Source of the DNA: Gonapodya prolifera JEL478
Lineage: Eukaryota > Monoblepharomycota > Monoblepharidomycetes > Monoblepharidales > Gonapodyaceae
Assembly (NCBI GenBank): GCA_001574975.1
Contig: KQ965751.1
Span: 182,564-238,419 of the forward strand
Reading direction: 5' to 3'
DNA length: 55,856 bases
Of the stretch, positions 1 to 12,400 are shown in pieces (the first letter of the stretch is position 1; every line of letters starts with the position of its first letter). Below the pieces are notes generated by a model. It saw nothing but the letters and a program-made list of their open reading frames with translations, was not told the DNA's origin and did not search any database. The position numbers were made by a program, and so were the translations under genes.

Positions 1-841
1 CCCCCCCCGTCCCCCCCACCAGCCCCCCGCCTCATCATGGGGGCCATCTACCGGCAACTCGCGCAAGAAATGAAACTCCTCTGGACGGCCTCGCTCAAGA
101 TCAATACCGTGCACGTCTCCGACGTTGTGCGCGCGTTGTGGTGGGTCGCGGCGACGGGGGATGAGAAGGGTGGACGGAAGGGCGCTGTTGTGGGAGGTGG
201 GGAGGTGTATAATTTGGCGGATGGGGGAGATTCGAGTGAGTGTCGGTGGGGAGGGGATTGAGGTTGGGATGGTACTGATTGTGGGGGTTTGTGTGTGGGT
301 GCGAACACGGACAGACCAGGAGACGATCAACACCCACATCCGAAGTATTTTTGGGATCACGACGGGGTACCAAGGAACGATTATCAGCAGTTTTGCAAAG
401 GTGTGTGCCACTCCCTCTCCTCATTCCCTCGCCCCATCCATTTCCTCCATCATCTCTTCTCACCACCATCACCCCACCACGCAGCTCAACCTTGACTCCG
501 TTACGGAAGACGTCAACGACATGCATCTCCAGCCCTGGGCGGACTTGTGCAAGGCCGGCGGGGTCGCCAACACCCCGCTGTCGCCTTACTTGGACAGGGA
601 GTTACTCAAGGATAACGAGTTGTACGTGGACGGTGGCAAGGTGGGTGTCTTCGAAACGCGGGGAGAGGAGGTAGGGGGTGTGGTGGATGCGGACGTCGCT
701 AACACTCCGTCCGCGGAATGACGCCAGATCGAGTCCACGGGATTCAAATACACCCACCCGACCGTCACGGAGGCGTCGCTACGGGAGGTGATTGACGGGT
801 TCGTGGAGGTCGGAGTGTGGCCTAAGGGCACAACGAAGTGA
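1..841 (+). CDS. NAD-dependent epimerase/dehydratase (extended SDR), 3' part
   Basis: C-terminal portion of an extended short-chain dehydrogenase of the epimerase type. The gene runs off the left edge. Exons read as 1(or ~23)-235, 315-400, 485-640 and 728-841, all with GT-AG introns and one continuous frame. Visible blocks are PRLIMGAIY, the substrate-side segment LKINTVHVSDVVRALW, the V-Y-N-L-A-D-G-G motif typical of epimerases after the last core strand, and a long C-terminal tail ending VWPKGTTK. The N-terminal GxxGxxG NAD site and the Y-x3-K catalytic pair would lie upstream and cannot be seen. The bases CCACCAG at about 16-22 could be an acceptor for the first visible exon. The substrate is unknown. 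The family assignment is firm, the function is not. Confidence 0.8.
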
Positions 842-1558
842 ATGGTGTTACGCCGTAATGTAAAAAGAACGCGTTCATGAAAAGCAACAATCAGACTTTT
901 GAGGCGTCAACAGCCGGGGGTGGGAGGAGGCCCGGAAGACGGGGGACGGTTTCTACGTGTGGAAGACGCAATTAATACTTTTTTTCTCGGGGCATGAAAC
1001 AGGGGACAGGTCGCCTGTATGGACTCGGGTGGATCCGGAAGGCTGCCTCGGGTGGTTCCGGAAGGTCACAGAGGCCAGGGCGAAGGTCTCGGAAGCCATC
1101 ACGTTGAACCACCTTTGTCAGACAAACAGCTGCGGGAGACAGATGGGTTTGTTAGGTTTGTAGGGGAGATCGACCAAAGGTATGGGAGTGAAATGAAGAG
1201 TGGGTGACATCCGAGTGTGGGGAAATGAGCCGGAGTTCAAGCGTTCGATACACGTAAAGTATACTTCTGAAATATCCAGATACACACACTGGTCTGCTGC
1301 CACTCCCCAACTAAGAGTGAGTCACTCTCTTGTGGGATTTTCATAATGGCTGTAATTCGCCGGCGCCCACAATCTCGGGCGCATCTCTGACACGGTAAAC
1401 CCCGACCATTAGGACCAAGGGAGACAACGCCCTCTGTCCTAATGCCTCCGCCCCTCCATCCGCTATTTAAAAACTCACCGAAACTCGTTCCGCCGCGACA
1501 CCGATTCGCTGCTTCAAAAAGGACTTCCACCTAACCTAGAAGCGAATCGGACACAGTA
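842..1558. other. Intergenic region with candidate promoter of the permease gene
   Basis: About 0.7 kb between two same-strand genes. Short open frames here show no recognisable domain. A TATTTAAA element at 1464-1471 lies about 90 bp upstream of the permease ATG and is a plausible TATA-like element. Nothing else stands out. Confidence 0.4.
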
Positions 1559-3947
1559 ATGGCAACAGAGGAGAAACAAGAGGCTGCGTGAGTGACGGCG
1601 CCAAGCGTGACCCTGGATATACACTTGACTGCAAGAGTCTCATCCCATTCGTCTGCTCCCACATACCACGACCTTGCCACCTCCAGAAAGCTCGCAATCT
1701 CCGTCGATGGAGCGGGTGACGACTGGAGCGTGGAGGAGGAGGCTGCCGTCGTGAAGAAACTGGACAAGTACATCATGTGAGTATATCCAAAGGCGACACC
1801 GAGGATACATTGCGTGTTTTGTTGTGCTTGCACGCGTTGGGGAGACCGGTGGAATTCCTCTCGAAAATCGCACACGAGGTCTCCGTCGGTATCCTAAAGT
1901 TCATACTTGGACCCGCCCTGACCATTTTTGCACTCGCCCTCACAGGCCCGCTGTCTGTCTCCTGTACCTGGCCAACTATCTGGACCGTGGAAACATCGGA
2001 AATGCCAAAGTCGCCAACACCGATGTCGAGCACGCCGGGATGTTATATGAGTGAGTTGTTGCGTCCCTTCTACGTTTCGAGGCATGTGCGGTTGACATGC
2101 TTTCCCGGTCGCAGCTTGAACATGACCTCTCTGGATTACAACTTTGCACTCGGGATTTTCTTCCTGGGGTACTGTCTTGGAGAGATCCCCTGCAACTTCT
2201 TCCTGTGAGCTATCTTCCCGCACTTTCTCACATTGCAGTGCTCCTTTCCTCACATTTGTCGTTTTAGTAAAGCGTGGGGCGCCCGCCGCTGGTTCGCTCG
2301 CATTCTCATCACCTGGGGTATCTTCGCCATGTGTCTTGGAGCTGTGCAGAACTTTGTCGGCCTCATGGTCGTCCGGTTCTTGTTCGGCGTTGCCGAGGCC
2401 GGTTTCTTCCCCGTGAGTAACAGCAAACGCAATTTTCACCACACTACAGATATAGATATAAATCAACGCGTTTCGTCGATGGTCAGGGTATGACTTTCTA
2501 CTTTATCCTCTTCTACCGGCCCTACGAGCGTGCCCGTCGCGTGTCGTGGCTGTACACCATGTCGCCTGGTGCTTCTGCCTTGCGAGTGTCTCGTAGGAAT
2601 ACCATGTTGTGCAAATCGCTGACATTTCCGGCCCATCAGCTCCGGCCTCCTCGCCACAGCAATCAGCTACATGAACGGCCTCGCCGGCGTTGCCGGCTGG
2701 CGGTGGATCTTCATCATCGAGGGAGTGAGTTTCCCGTCTCCATCACTGCTGCACGTTCCACATCCTAACTTCTTCATTCCCAGGCGCCCTCCATTATCCT
2801 CGGCGTCGCCACTCTGTTCTACCTCCCCGACTATCCCAGCACATGCTGGTTCCTCAACGAGCGTGAAAAGTACATCGCCATCAACCGCCTGCCTAAGGAT
2901 GACGTTAAGCAGAGCCACAAGACGTTTGTGCTGAGCGAGTACCTCCAGATGTTCAAGGATATGCGTGTTTGGTGCTTCACCTTTAGTGCGTATAATGTTT
3001 TTGGGTACTCCGAGTGGCGCATTTTTCTGACCTCTTCTTGTTTGTCGTGTCGGCAGTGTACCTCATCTGGAACAACTCCAGCTACGCAAACTCGGCCTAC
3101 CTCCCCACTGTGATCAAGGCGATGGGCTACACGTCCACTACGGCTCAGCTCCTCACCGTTCCGATCTACGTGAGTGATCCATGTTGTCTAGCCGTTCATG
3201 CCACAATCTGAACCAACTCTCATACAAATGGCGCACCTTCAGCTCTCCGGCCTGATCGCCATTCCCTTCCTTGGAGAATTCGCTGACCGCACCAAGAAAA
3301 ACTGGATGGCGATGTCGATTTCTATCATTACTTCGCTTACTGGTTTCATCAGTGAGTTCATGGAGGTCCCAAGAGTAATGTTTGAGTCCCCTTATTGACG
3401 TATGTTGAACAGTCAACGCCACAGCAACGAACAGCGCCCAGGCTCGATACTTTGGGCTGTTCTTGAACGTCATCGGAATCGTCACACAGTGAGTCCTCAT
3501 AAACTCACCGACGCGCCACTATCCTTGAGCTTACCAAATATTCATACAGACTCGGCCCCCTGATGGCATGGATCGCACAATTGTTCCACGGCGAAGGTGC
3601 AACAAAGGTCGCCGGAGCCATCGGGTTCATCTCCGGATTGGGTCATCTGGGCGGCATTGTCGGCCCGCAGATCTTCCAGGATGACGACAAGCCAAAGTAT
3701 ACCAGGGCGTGGACGATCCTCGCGGTGTCTTACGCTGTGCACTTATCGTTTGTGTGGTTGATTCAGTACATTTACGGGTACTCCAAGGCTGCGAAGGAGG
3801 ATGTAAGTCTACAGAATATTGAGTCATTGATTTCTCGAGCGGTTGCTGACTCTGGGGACCCACCTTCAGGAACAATACCACTCTGTGCACGACAAGATCC
3901 ACGATGGTCAACACCAGCACAAAACACAGGAGGCGCAAGAAGTGTAA
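1559..3947 (+). CDS. MFS permease, anion:cation symporter family (allantoate/nicotinate type)
   Basis: Plasma-membrane major facilitator of the ACS/Dal5-Tna1 type, which imports small organic anions such as nicotinate, allantoate or related vitamins. The substrate cannot be set from sequence. About 13 exons join in frame from ATG at 1559 to TAA at 3945-3947. Hallmarks in order: TM1 with YLANYLDRGNIGNA; TM2 with ALGIFFLGYCLGEIPCN; the loop after it SKAWGARRW; TM4 with GLMVVRFLFGVAEAGFFPG; RYxxxER-like FYRPYERARR; SGLLATAISYMNGLAGVAGWRWIFIIEG around TM5-TM6; the central cytosolic loop; then six more helices. The tail ends in a hydrophilic stretch rich in His and Gln. One donor, near 2590, is uncertain (best fit is GTCTCG). 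The other junctions are canonical. Confidence 0.88.
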
Positions 3948-4110
3948 TGTCTTTGTCGACACCCAGCTTGGCATAGCACGAATGTTTTGTTTTCAACTGT
4001 TGCTGTTGCCGAGTCTTCATTTCATTTTTTATTGTAGTGACAATTTGTTGCATAAAATTTGGCTTTGGACCGAACTGAGTCGACCACACCAAAACGGCGA
4101 GTGTTCTTCC

Positions 4111-6534
4111 ATGAACACGCGGTCACAGAATCCGTACAATTGCACGTACAAGTTTGTCATTGAGCTCTTTCTGCCTCCGAATTCCTTGCCGCGAAACGGA
4201 AACGCTTCTGGGGAAAGCACAATACAACCTGTGGACCCACAAGATCCAAATCACGCAGGTGAGTTGAGCAGCTGTACCGCTCTCGCTCGATCGATTCTTT
4301 TTTAACGCGGCCTCTCTGGCAGCTCTTTCGGGTTCAAACGGACCTTCTGAAGTACTACAACCGTTTCCAAACGACATCTTCTCCTCTCCCCTCCTTGCTT
4401 CTTATAAGCTCGCATTTCCACGCGACCGGAATCTGAAGAAGGCGTCCAGGAAGGCCGAAGCCGCATCGGACGGACATAAGCAACCACCCTTACCTGCGAG
4501 CAGGGTCGATAACTCGACGGGAGCGGACGACGGCAAGGGTTTTAAAGACCGAAAAGGAGTCGCTGCTAGGGCAAACGTTGTTGCAAAGGCAAGGAAGCCA
4601 ACAGATAACCCTGCGCAAGACTATCGGTTCGGTCCCATAAGCGTTGACTGGATGGATTTCATCGACGGCCAAGACAATGCGGACGCCAAGGTGCGTTTTT
4701 GTTAATTTTGCGAAATGAAGATCCTTACATCGGAACGTTGGCTTGCCGCTTGCCCTGTTAGGGAGCCCCCGAAGAAGTTGATCTTTCCTCTTCGGCGGTT
4801 TTCGTCCCACATTCATCAGGCCAATCCTTGTTCAACTCTGGCGTCATCCACTTGTATCGAGATCCTACGTTGCTTGATGCTATCCGGGCGAAGGCAGATG
4901 CAAACGTTGCGACTCCGCCCGACGGGGTGGATCCACGAGCAAATCCGCCGTCCGATCATACAATTCTTGCTGTGCTCGCCGTTCCTCCATTTATGACAAC
5001 CTCCGACTTCTTGGCGTTTCTCACCCCCTCGCATCTCCGTCGCATCGCACATCTCCGATTTTTGCGAGACTCTCTTCCTAACCGATACATGGTTCTCCTC
5101 AAGTTTCGGGAGCCCAAGTACGCGGAAGCGTTTCGGTCTGAGTTTACCGGTCGGAAGTTTAGCTCGCTCGGGAAAGAAATATGTCAAGTTGTGACCGTTT
5201 CCGGTGTTCTCTTTGTTGGGCGAGAACTGGACATTAGCGGCACAGGAGCTGGCACCAACGGCGGCCAATCTATTGATATGGAGCGCCTGTTCGCACTTTC
5301 ACCACACAATCCATCAAAATCACTATCGACGACGAGGGGAGATGGCCACGCATCTTCTACGGTTGAATTGCCTACTTGTCCGGTCTGTCTCGACAGAATG
5401 GACCCTCCCACAACAGGGCTGCTAACAACCCTATGTCTCCACACCTTCCACTCATCGTGCCTCACGAAGTGGGAGCCTTTATCCTGCCCGATTTGTCGTT
5501 CCACAACCACGCCAGATCCACTCGCGCCTCCCACCTCTTCGTGCTCTGCTTGCGGTTCGACAAAGTCTTCGGATCTCTGGATTTGCCTTGTTTGTGGTAA
5601 CATTGGTTGCGGTCGCTATGTCGGAGGACACGCTACCGAACATTGGAAACGAACTGGACATGTTTACGCAATGGAGTTGCTAAGTCAACGGGTTTGGGAT
5701 TACGCCGGGGACGGCTATGTACACAGAGTGGCGGTTGATGGTAGTGGGAAGCTCGTGGAGGTGGGACCAGTGTTGGATGAAGCTGGGATGTCGCTTGTCG
5801 GGCGGGACGAAGCTCCATCAGCGGAGGCGGAAGTGGGGCCAGGTTCTCCTGCGCGGAGGAACGGCGGCAACGAAGTTCGAGCACCTGCGCAACGGGATCA
5901 AAGTGACTCTTCGGTGGATCGCGGGAAGGGCTTTGATATGTCGTCAGGCCGGGACCAGTCATCTCCCGGGAGAGGGGGTGGCAGACCGGCGTCACCTTTT
6001 GTTCACCGATCAAAACTTGACGACATTGGTTTGGAGTACACAGCACTCCTTGCTTCCCAACTCGATGCCCAGCGGATGTTCTACGAGTCTCGCATCAGTG
6101 ATGTCGAAACCCGCCTGAGTGAGAAACTCTCGGAACTCACTTCGGAAGTTTCGGAGCTTCAAACGGGCAGAACCCATGCCGAGCGGGAGCTGCATGAGCT
6201 CAAAGAGAGAACCTTACCAGCACTGACCAAGGAGAAGCAAGCGTTGGAAAGAAACCTCGCCAAGGCAACTGCCCAAGTATCGCAGCTGCAGTCCTCACTG
6301 TCGCTTGAGAAGTCTCTCAATGCGAACTTGATCGCGCGCATGGAGACTGCAACAAAGACTCTGGCCGAACGGGACAAGGAAGTGACTGAGTTGCGAGAGC
6401 AAGTCAGAGACTTGATGTTCTTCTTGGAGGCGGGGAAGGTTGTTCAAGAGAAAGGAGAGCTGCAAGGCGGTAGTGTTGTGGGAGTTGAAAGCGGTACTGA
6501 TAAGGGAAAGAAGAAGAGCCGCGGTAAAAAGTGA
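4111..6534 (+). CDS. ETP1: BRAP2/ETP1-type RING E3 ligase with UBP zinc finger
   Basis: Cytosolic RING ubiquitin ligase of the BRCA1-associated-protein 2 family (yeast Etp1). Three exons, 4111-4258, 4323-4690 and 4762-6534, give 762 residues with phases 1 and 0. The N terminus carries the family start YKFVIELF. An RNA-recognition-like BRAP2 domain follows in exon 3 (ILAVLAVPPFMTTSDFLAFL through RYMVLLKFREPKYAEAF). Next is a RING-H2 finger (CPVCLDRM, then C-H-x2-H spacing CLHTFHSSC, then CPIC). Next is a ZnF-UBP domain (CSACGS, CLVCGNIGCGRY, GGHATEHWKRTGH). A long coiled coil rich in Leu, Glu and Lys, and a basic C terminus, close the protein. The gap to the upstream permease is only about 160 bp. 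The arrestin gene downstream is convergent. Confidence 0.93.
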
Positions 6535-6728
6535 CTGCAGTTCGCTGGTACGAAGCCTGTATTTGCAATAGTTATTCTCTAAGGTGTCTCAATTCATGCA
6601 AAGATCACACAGAAGCATCGCATATCCTCGTGCGTCTATTCTTACAAGATTAAGTATTGATTAGAAGAAAATACTGCGGGTAGAATAGCAATGTAGGGGT
6701 CCCGAAGGAAAAACTTGACACGTTTTCA

Positions 6729-9361
6729 TTAGATCTTGAGAAGTTCCAATTCTTTGAACAGTTCGTCGAACTGGTTTTCAACTTCCTTCTTTTTCATTCG
6801 ATGCTGATGCGAGGTCTTGTCCTGATGTTCTCTCTCCCATTCGTCCCCACTTGTTCCACTCTCATCACTCCCAACCTCAATCTCCGCTTGCTGGCTCCTT
6901 GCAGTTCCAGTCCTCTCCAAGGATTCTACCTTCGACAAAGTAATCAGGTTCGCTCTCTTTGTTGGTGAAACAGGTTCGGAGATAATGTAGTTCGGGGCCC
7001 TGACGGATGTTGACCGGCCACGATTAGGAAATACGAGGCTGGACGTCATGGGCGTCTCGATTCCCGTGGAAATGCGGGTGTCAACGGTGAGAGATGGTCC
7101 GCGTACATCCGCGCGTTCAACTTGGTTTTTAAGAGGTACCTGCTGGTGACGAATATTGTGCATGCTTGGAGACTGAGTGATGTCGGGTGTGTGGTTCAAG
7201 AGAGTTGCGGTGGATGTCATTTGTCCTGGCGCTGGCATTATCAATTGAGAAATTCAATTGGGTGTCTATTGGCATCGACTTCAAACCTACTTTCAATTTT
7301 CTCCATCCGAACCACTGGTAAGTCCGCAAAGTCAGCGCTGCGGTTCAGTCTGATAGGGCTTCGAGCAGCAACATCGAGCTGGAATGGTGGAAGAGACACA
7401 AGTGTTGAAGTCGGATGGACAACCGCGACGGGGATCTCGAAAGAAAGATCATCACTAAACGAATCGCATTATGTTAATGGGTGCTTTCGGATTATATTGC
7501 GTTTGAGCCAAAGGAACACATACTCTCCGGCACTGATGCCAACTTGAATGCAGAAACTGACATCGATGAATATTGTTCCCGTCACTGTGCGGCAGGTGAT
7601 CTGTGAGGGGAGCATGTCAAGATTCCATCACTGAGCGCTAACTTCAGGAGCTCCTTTACTCACAGGCACATCCAATCCCACACCAACTCTCCTCTCCTCC
7701 CCTGGCTCCACTCCACACCAGCTGCTCCACTTCGCTGCTCGGACATTCGCCTCCGCCTTCCCAGTGTCGTCGTCCTCATTCTCCTCGCACCACGGAAGAT
7801 CCGATCCGTTTCGAAAAGTGGGGGCATGCGCTTCATCAACGCGGGCGGCAGTGTACGTCTTTTGAGCAGCGAGCTTCCTTTGAAAAGCGGAAGGGTAGAC
7901 CGGGGTGATACCGGGTGAAGGGGGTAGGTCCGGACGGGATTTTGACGACTTCGGAGGAGTGCGAGTGAATGTCTTCACCCGTCGAATGAGGGATAAGCGC
8001 AGGTTGGTAATCTGAACGCAAAGGGTGAATGAATGTCAAAGTCTTGTACACACAAGGCGAGACCTAGACTGACCTTTTTGGCACTTTGGTTCCTGATCTC
8101 CACTCCTACAGTTCCAACGGCTCCTGCAATCCACACTCCCGTATCGCAATCTTGGTCCTCCATTCCTCCGAGAGCATTCACCCAGGCTCTCAGATACACA
8201 CTTCCCTTAGTGAGCCAGCCACCGAACTCGCCCTTCACTCCGTTTAGAAGCTGTGAGTCTGTAAAGAGGCGAGCTGGGAAACGGGGGAGATGAAGCGGGT
8301 GACTGCCAAGAAGGAACACGTCACGGTGAAGGGCAAGAGGTGGAGGCGCAGGCGACGTCACGGCAGCCGAATTGGGTTTTGTGTGGACATATCTGAATAC
8401 GGTTTGAAAACCAGCTTATTCCTCGACACCATCATAAATGGAACACTTCATTCAGACTCACGCTGACACAACATATCGGATACCACCAAACTTCTTTGAC
8501 CAGAAAGAGCTTGGAAGAGGTTGCGGACCATGCTCAGCCAAGGACCTGTCCTCGACATTTGTTTTGGAGGGGACCGGAATCTTAAACGAGAAAACTGTCA
8601 TGCCCTTCTTTGCGAGGAAGAAGCCGGCGTTATCTGGGCGGCTCGGAACCACCGCATCCTTAATGGTGCAGAGGTCATTGTTTAGTATCTATGCAAGGAA
8701 AATCATGTCGTACTTGTTCTCACCGAAGGAGCGGTGTCACTGCCTTGAAGCACCAATGCAGATTCCAAAAACATCCTTCGCGTGACCTTCACCTTGACAG
8801 TCTTATCCGCAACCTCTGGAAGTGATACGCTATATTATCCACATTCAACACAGTAACGTGTCGAATGCACGCACCTTCGTAACCAGTGATCTCCAAAACG
8901 ATATCTCCAATTCGCATTTTCTTTCCAGTTCTACATTCGATTTCGAGCCTTCCTTCGATTGGCTGTCCAGCAAGGTACACGTCTCTGTCGAGCCACATCG
9001 CCATCTTGACAAAGGAGTTCTTTGATTGTGGCTTTGGGAGCTCTGGTTTCGCGTCAATGTTCAAACTTCGTCCCGACACGTATGTTCCATAGGCATCTGT
9101 ATCGGGCTCCAGCGACGTGACGGGAATTGCTCCAAGTGACACTGCGCGACTTGGAGTGGAATGCGCACTTCTGTGTGACATGCTTGCGCTTGAACTCTGC
9201 TCCTCCATCAAGCGACGCGATGGGCCAGCGGACGCGCTTCTCTTGACTGAGGCGACGCGGATGGACAGCGACGACTCGGCGAACGGGTCGGCGTAGATAC
9301 GGGATGGGCTCCAGCTCTGATGGGTGGAACTCATCGTGGATTTGGTGTTTGCTGTGGACAT
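6729..9361 (-). CDS. Arrestin-domain protein (ART-like trafficking adaptor)
   Basis: Eight exons on the minus strand from ATG at 9361 to TAA at 6729-6731. After a Ser-rich N-terminal region comes the arrestin N domain (MWLDRDVYLAGQPIEG, then IGDIVLEITGYEG), its middle strands (GFFLAKKGMTVFSFKIPVPS, then GGIRYVVSAYVH), and the arrestin C domain (FLLGSHPLHLP; later TFIDVSF-like IFIDVSFCIQV). The C-terminal ~180 residues are polar, Ser/Thr-rich and end in a charged helix. Proteins of this class recruit Rsp5/Nedd4 ligases to plasma-membrane cargo. A P-V-Y motif occurs in ITPVYPSAF, but no perfect PPxY was seen. The start lies only 49 bp from the stop of the upstream deubiquitinase gene on the same strand. 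One acceptor, at about 8670, has two in-frame choices. Confidence 0.85.
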
Positions 9362-9410
9362 TCAAGTTCAGTTGGGTAAAGTAGCCAAACTCTTTTGTAC
9401 AGCGAATTTA

Positions 9411-12400
9411 TTACAGTGCAGATGCAAACGCCTGCTGACGAACATAAAACAAAATATAGGCTGCTTTCGTCTGGCGTTCACAAAGCATTGATCAGTAGCC
9501 GAGCTCGAACGGTGAGACTGACGAGCAACTTACCTTCACATCCCTCTCCGATATGGTTGTTACACGCGAGTCATCAAAGTTATACCACTCCCCTCTGTAT
9601 CCATTCCGCACAAATGCGGTGTAATGCCCACCATTCAGGCCCCCGAAGTGGTTCTACATGATTCCGGCCACACGCCCGAAGAAGCAATTAATGGGACGAT
9701 ACCCACATTAAAATGCATCGGAGACTCACCGAGACGGCATAGAGGTCATACGTGTACTGCTCCGCCAAGCTCTCATCTCTTGCCATACCAGGAACATCGC
9801 CAAGGTATCGCGACAGGTCCCAGCCGCCAATGGGGAAGTCCACATACTGGTCCAACTTGTTCTTGAAGGGCCCCTCGTGATAGAACCGCTTCAATTGAAC
9901 AATCAGGAGATTGGGCAGCCGACTTAACCATATTTGCTTTGTCGATTTTCGAGGAGTCCGTTCCCGGGGGCATTGCCAGGCGTCCTCACCATCGAGAACT
10001 TCCAACTTGAGGAACTCGTCAAGGCATTCCGTGATCGTAATCGAACCGGAAGCAGCTCGACGTGGAGGTCGTGCCGGTATGGGAAGTTGGAGGTACATGA
10101 ATGTGTTGAAGGTGTAGGATTTCTAGAGTAAACAGTGAACAATTGAAACAACTTTGATAAACCCATCAATGGGACACAAATTTGCTCACATGTCGGCAAG
10201 TCAAACATTCCAGAACGCTCCCATACTGCCCCTGGAAGTCTCTGACAATGATACTGTCGTTAGACCTCATGTAGCGGTCCCACGCTCGCACAGCCTGCTG
10301 CCCAACAGGTAGCCTTGCCTCCGCCTCCTCTTCACTCTTGGTCATGGGTGGAATCCGAACATTCCCAATCCGACCACGATTGAGGTCCTCGTGCAGAGCA
10401 TCCATAAGGAAAGCAAGGAACTCCTGGGAATCCTGCTGTTCGGTTCCTCGGAACTGAGGGGCGTGTTGACACACCGCATCACGGAGGTCGTCAGGTACGA
10501 GGTAGGTGAGATCGCCACGCCAGAGTTGCTGAACGAGACCAGCGAAGCGCTCCGCGACAATGCCGCCAGTTCCTAGGGAATTTGACCGGTTTAGATCACG
10601 TTTATAGCGACCGTCTAAGGGATGAATGGCGAGTGGTGGCATTATCTCACAGATTTGAAAGTTCAGCAGGTACACTCACTCCTGAAGTATGCTGCCAGCG
10701 GCACCGTCCCACTCAAGCACTGCACGGTCGAATTCATGTAGCACGTGTTCCCCATATTCTTCAACCCCGTCGTGCCCACATTAGCACTCGTGGGGTTCAA
10801 GTCCCAGTTTTCTGGTCCCGGACCCCCGAACCCGCCACCAGGTCGTGCAGGAACAGCAGGAGCCGGCGCCGAGCCGCCAGTCCCACGAACACTGGGTGGC
10901 GACAACGGGCTGAAAAATCGTTGCTGGTGCCCGCCAGCACCAGGAGACGACGCCCTCGGAGCGCGGAACGAGTCGGCGTAGGGGCGCTCAAATGGCTTGG
11001 GTGGGATCAAAGGAGGTGGTTGGTTTTCTCTGGAGCCGCCCCGTTGCAGCGATCCAAACGCCCCCGCAGCGGCGACAACGGGTGGAGAAGGGGGACGGGA
11101 AGGCGCCTGGAAGACAAGTCCGGCGGGGCCGGAAGATTGTGCCCGTTGGGGCACGCGTGGCATGTTCGATTTGGGACGGGGAAGGTCGGAGGGTTGAGGT
11201 GGAAGAGCGGTTGGGAAGGACGAATTAACCTGACCGCTCGGTGGGCGAGACAGAGGAAGTGCTGGGGCGGGGCCCGTGTCAAAGCCGTAGGCGGCGGACG
11301 CGCGGAGCGATGCGGTGCGTGGGGACGGGTTATTGATGGAAGGATCTGCGGACCAATTGCTTCGGACTCTTTTCGGCACATCCCCATTGGCGACCCTACT
11401 CACAATTGAACTCAAAACCAGCATAGGGATCATCGAAATCTCGGGTCCTCCCCCGTTCTTGCCCGTACTGTTTCTCCGATCCTCTCCGAGAAGTGTTTGG
11501 TCGAGCCAGAGCAGCTGCCGGAGCTTGGATATTCAAAGGAAGCGGCCGCAGGGGTTGATTCGCCTGGGGTGGAGATTCGTATGCTTGAGGGTTGTAAATT
11601 TCTGTGAGTGAATTGCCACCTCCGGGGCGTGACGAGCGGTCGCTAGGATGTTTCGAAAGCTGCGTACAGTGAGGTTCGTTGATGAGGAAAAGAATCGTCC
11701 ACCCGAAACAACACAACATACATAGTCGGCGACACCTCTCACGATTCCATCTTGCGCCCCTGCTGTCAAACCCCAGCTACCCGTGACGCCAATCCCTCCC
11801 CACCCTTCGACGCCTCGTTCAATGAAATCCAGTTCCTTCCCAGCAACCTGTTTCCGCCACCCCTCCCACCCTCCGGTGAGCATGACAGTCGCTGGGCGAT
11901 TCTTGGTCTCGAGCGGAGGTGCACCGAGCCAGATGCCTGACGCGAGGTAAGTAAGGGACAGATTGTTGGAGGGGTCGGTGGAGTTGGAATCGAGGTATAC
12001 GATGAGGCTGTAGTGGGGTAGTGTGGAGAAGGCGAGAAGGGATGGGTGGTTCGACCCAAGAGTGGCGTTGAAGAGTGCGAGGAGTGAGGGGTAGGTGAGC
12101 CTGGCGGGAGAAAAGATAATAGTGTTGTTAGTGTTGATCAGAGTTGACTGCAGGAAGAGCGGTCTCGCAATCTTCACACATCCGCCCTCCCAAAAACTTG
12201 TGTCCCTCGCCTATAGTACTTTTTACTTACCCTCGCCCAACCCATCCAGGTTCTACCCGAACCGTTGCGCCTTTCTTCCATTCCTCTCCAACATCGGACT
12301 CCTTTTCATTCTTTGAGTCCCGTCCTGCACCCACAACAACATTCCTCTTCCATCCAATATGACCCACATCGTACTCCCCCGCAGGCCGCACGTCAAGAAC

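Noticed and set aside
1-23. C-rich left edge as telomeric or structural repeat
   Set aside because: It is a short pyrimidine tract ending CCACCAG, readable as an intron 3' end of the epimerase gene. There is no telomere-type repeat.
10582-11409. Long plus-strand open frame of 275 codons
   Set aside because: It is antisense to the USP exons that encode the Pro-rich linker and Cys box. Its composition is Arg/Gly-rich shadow sequence with no domain.
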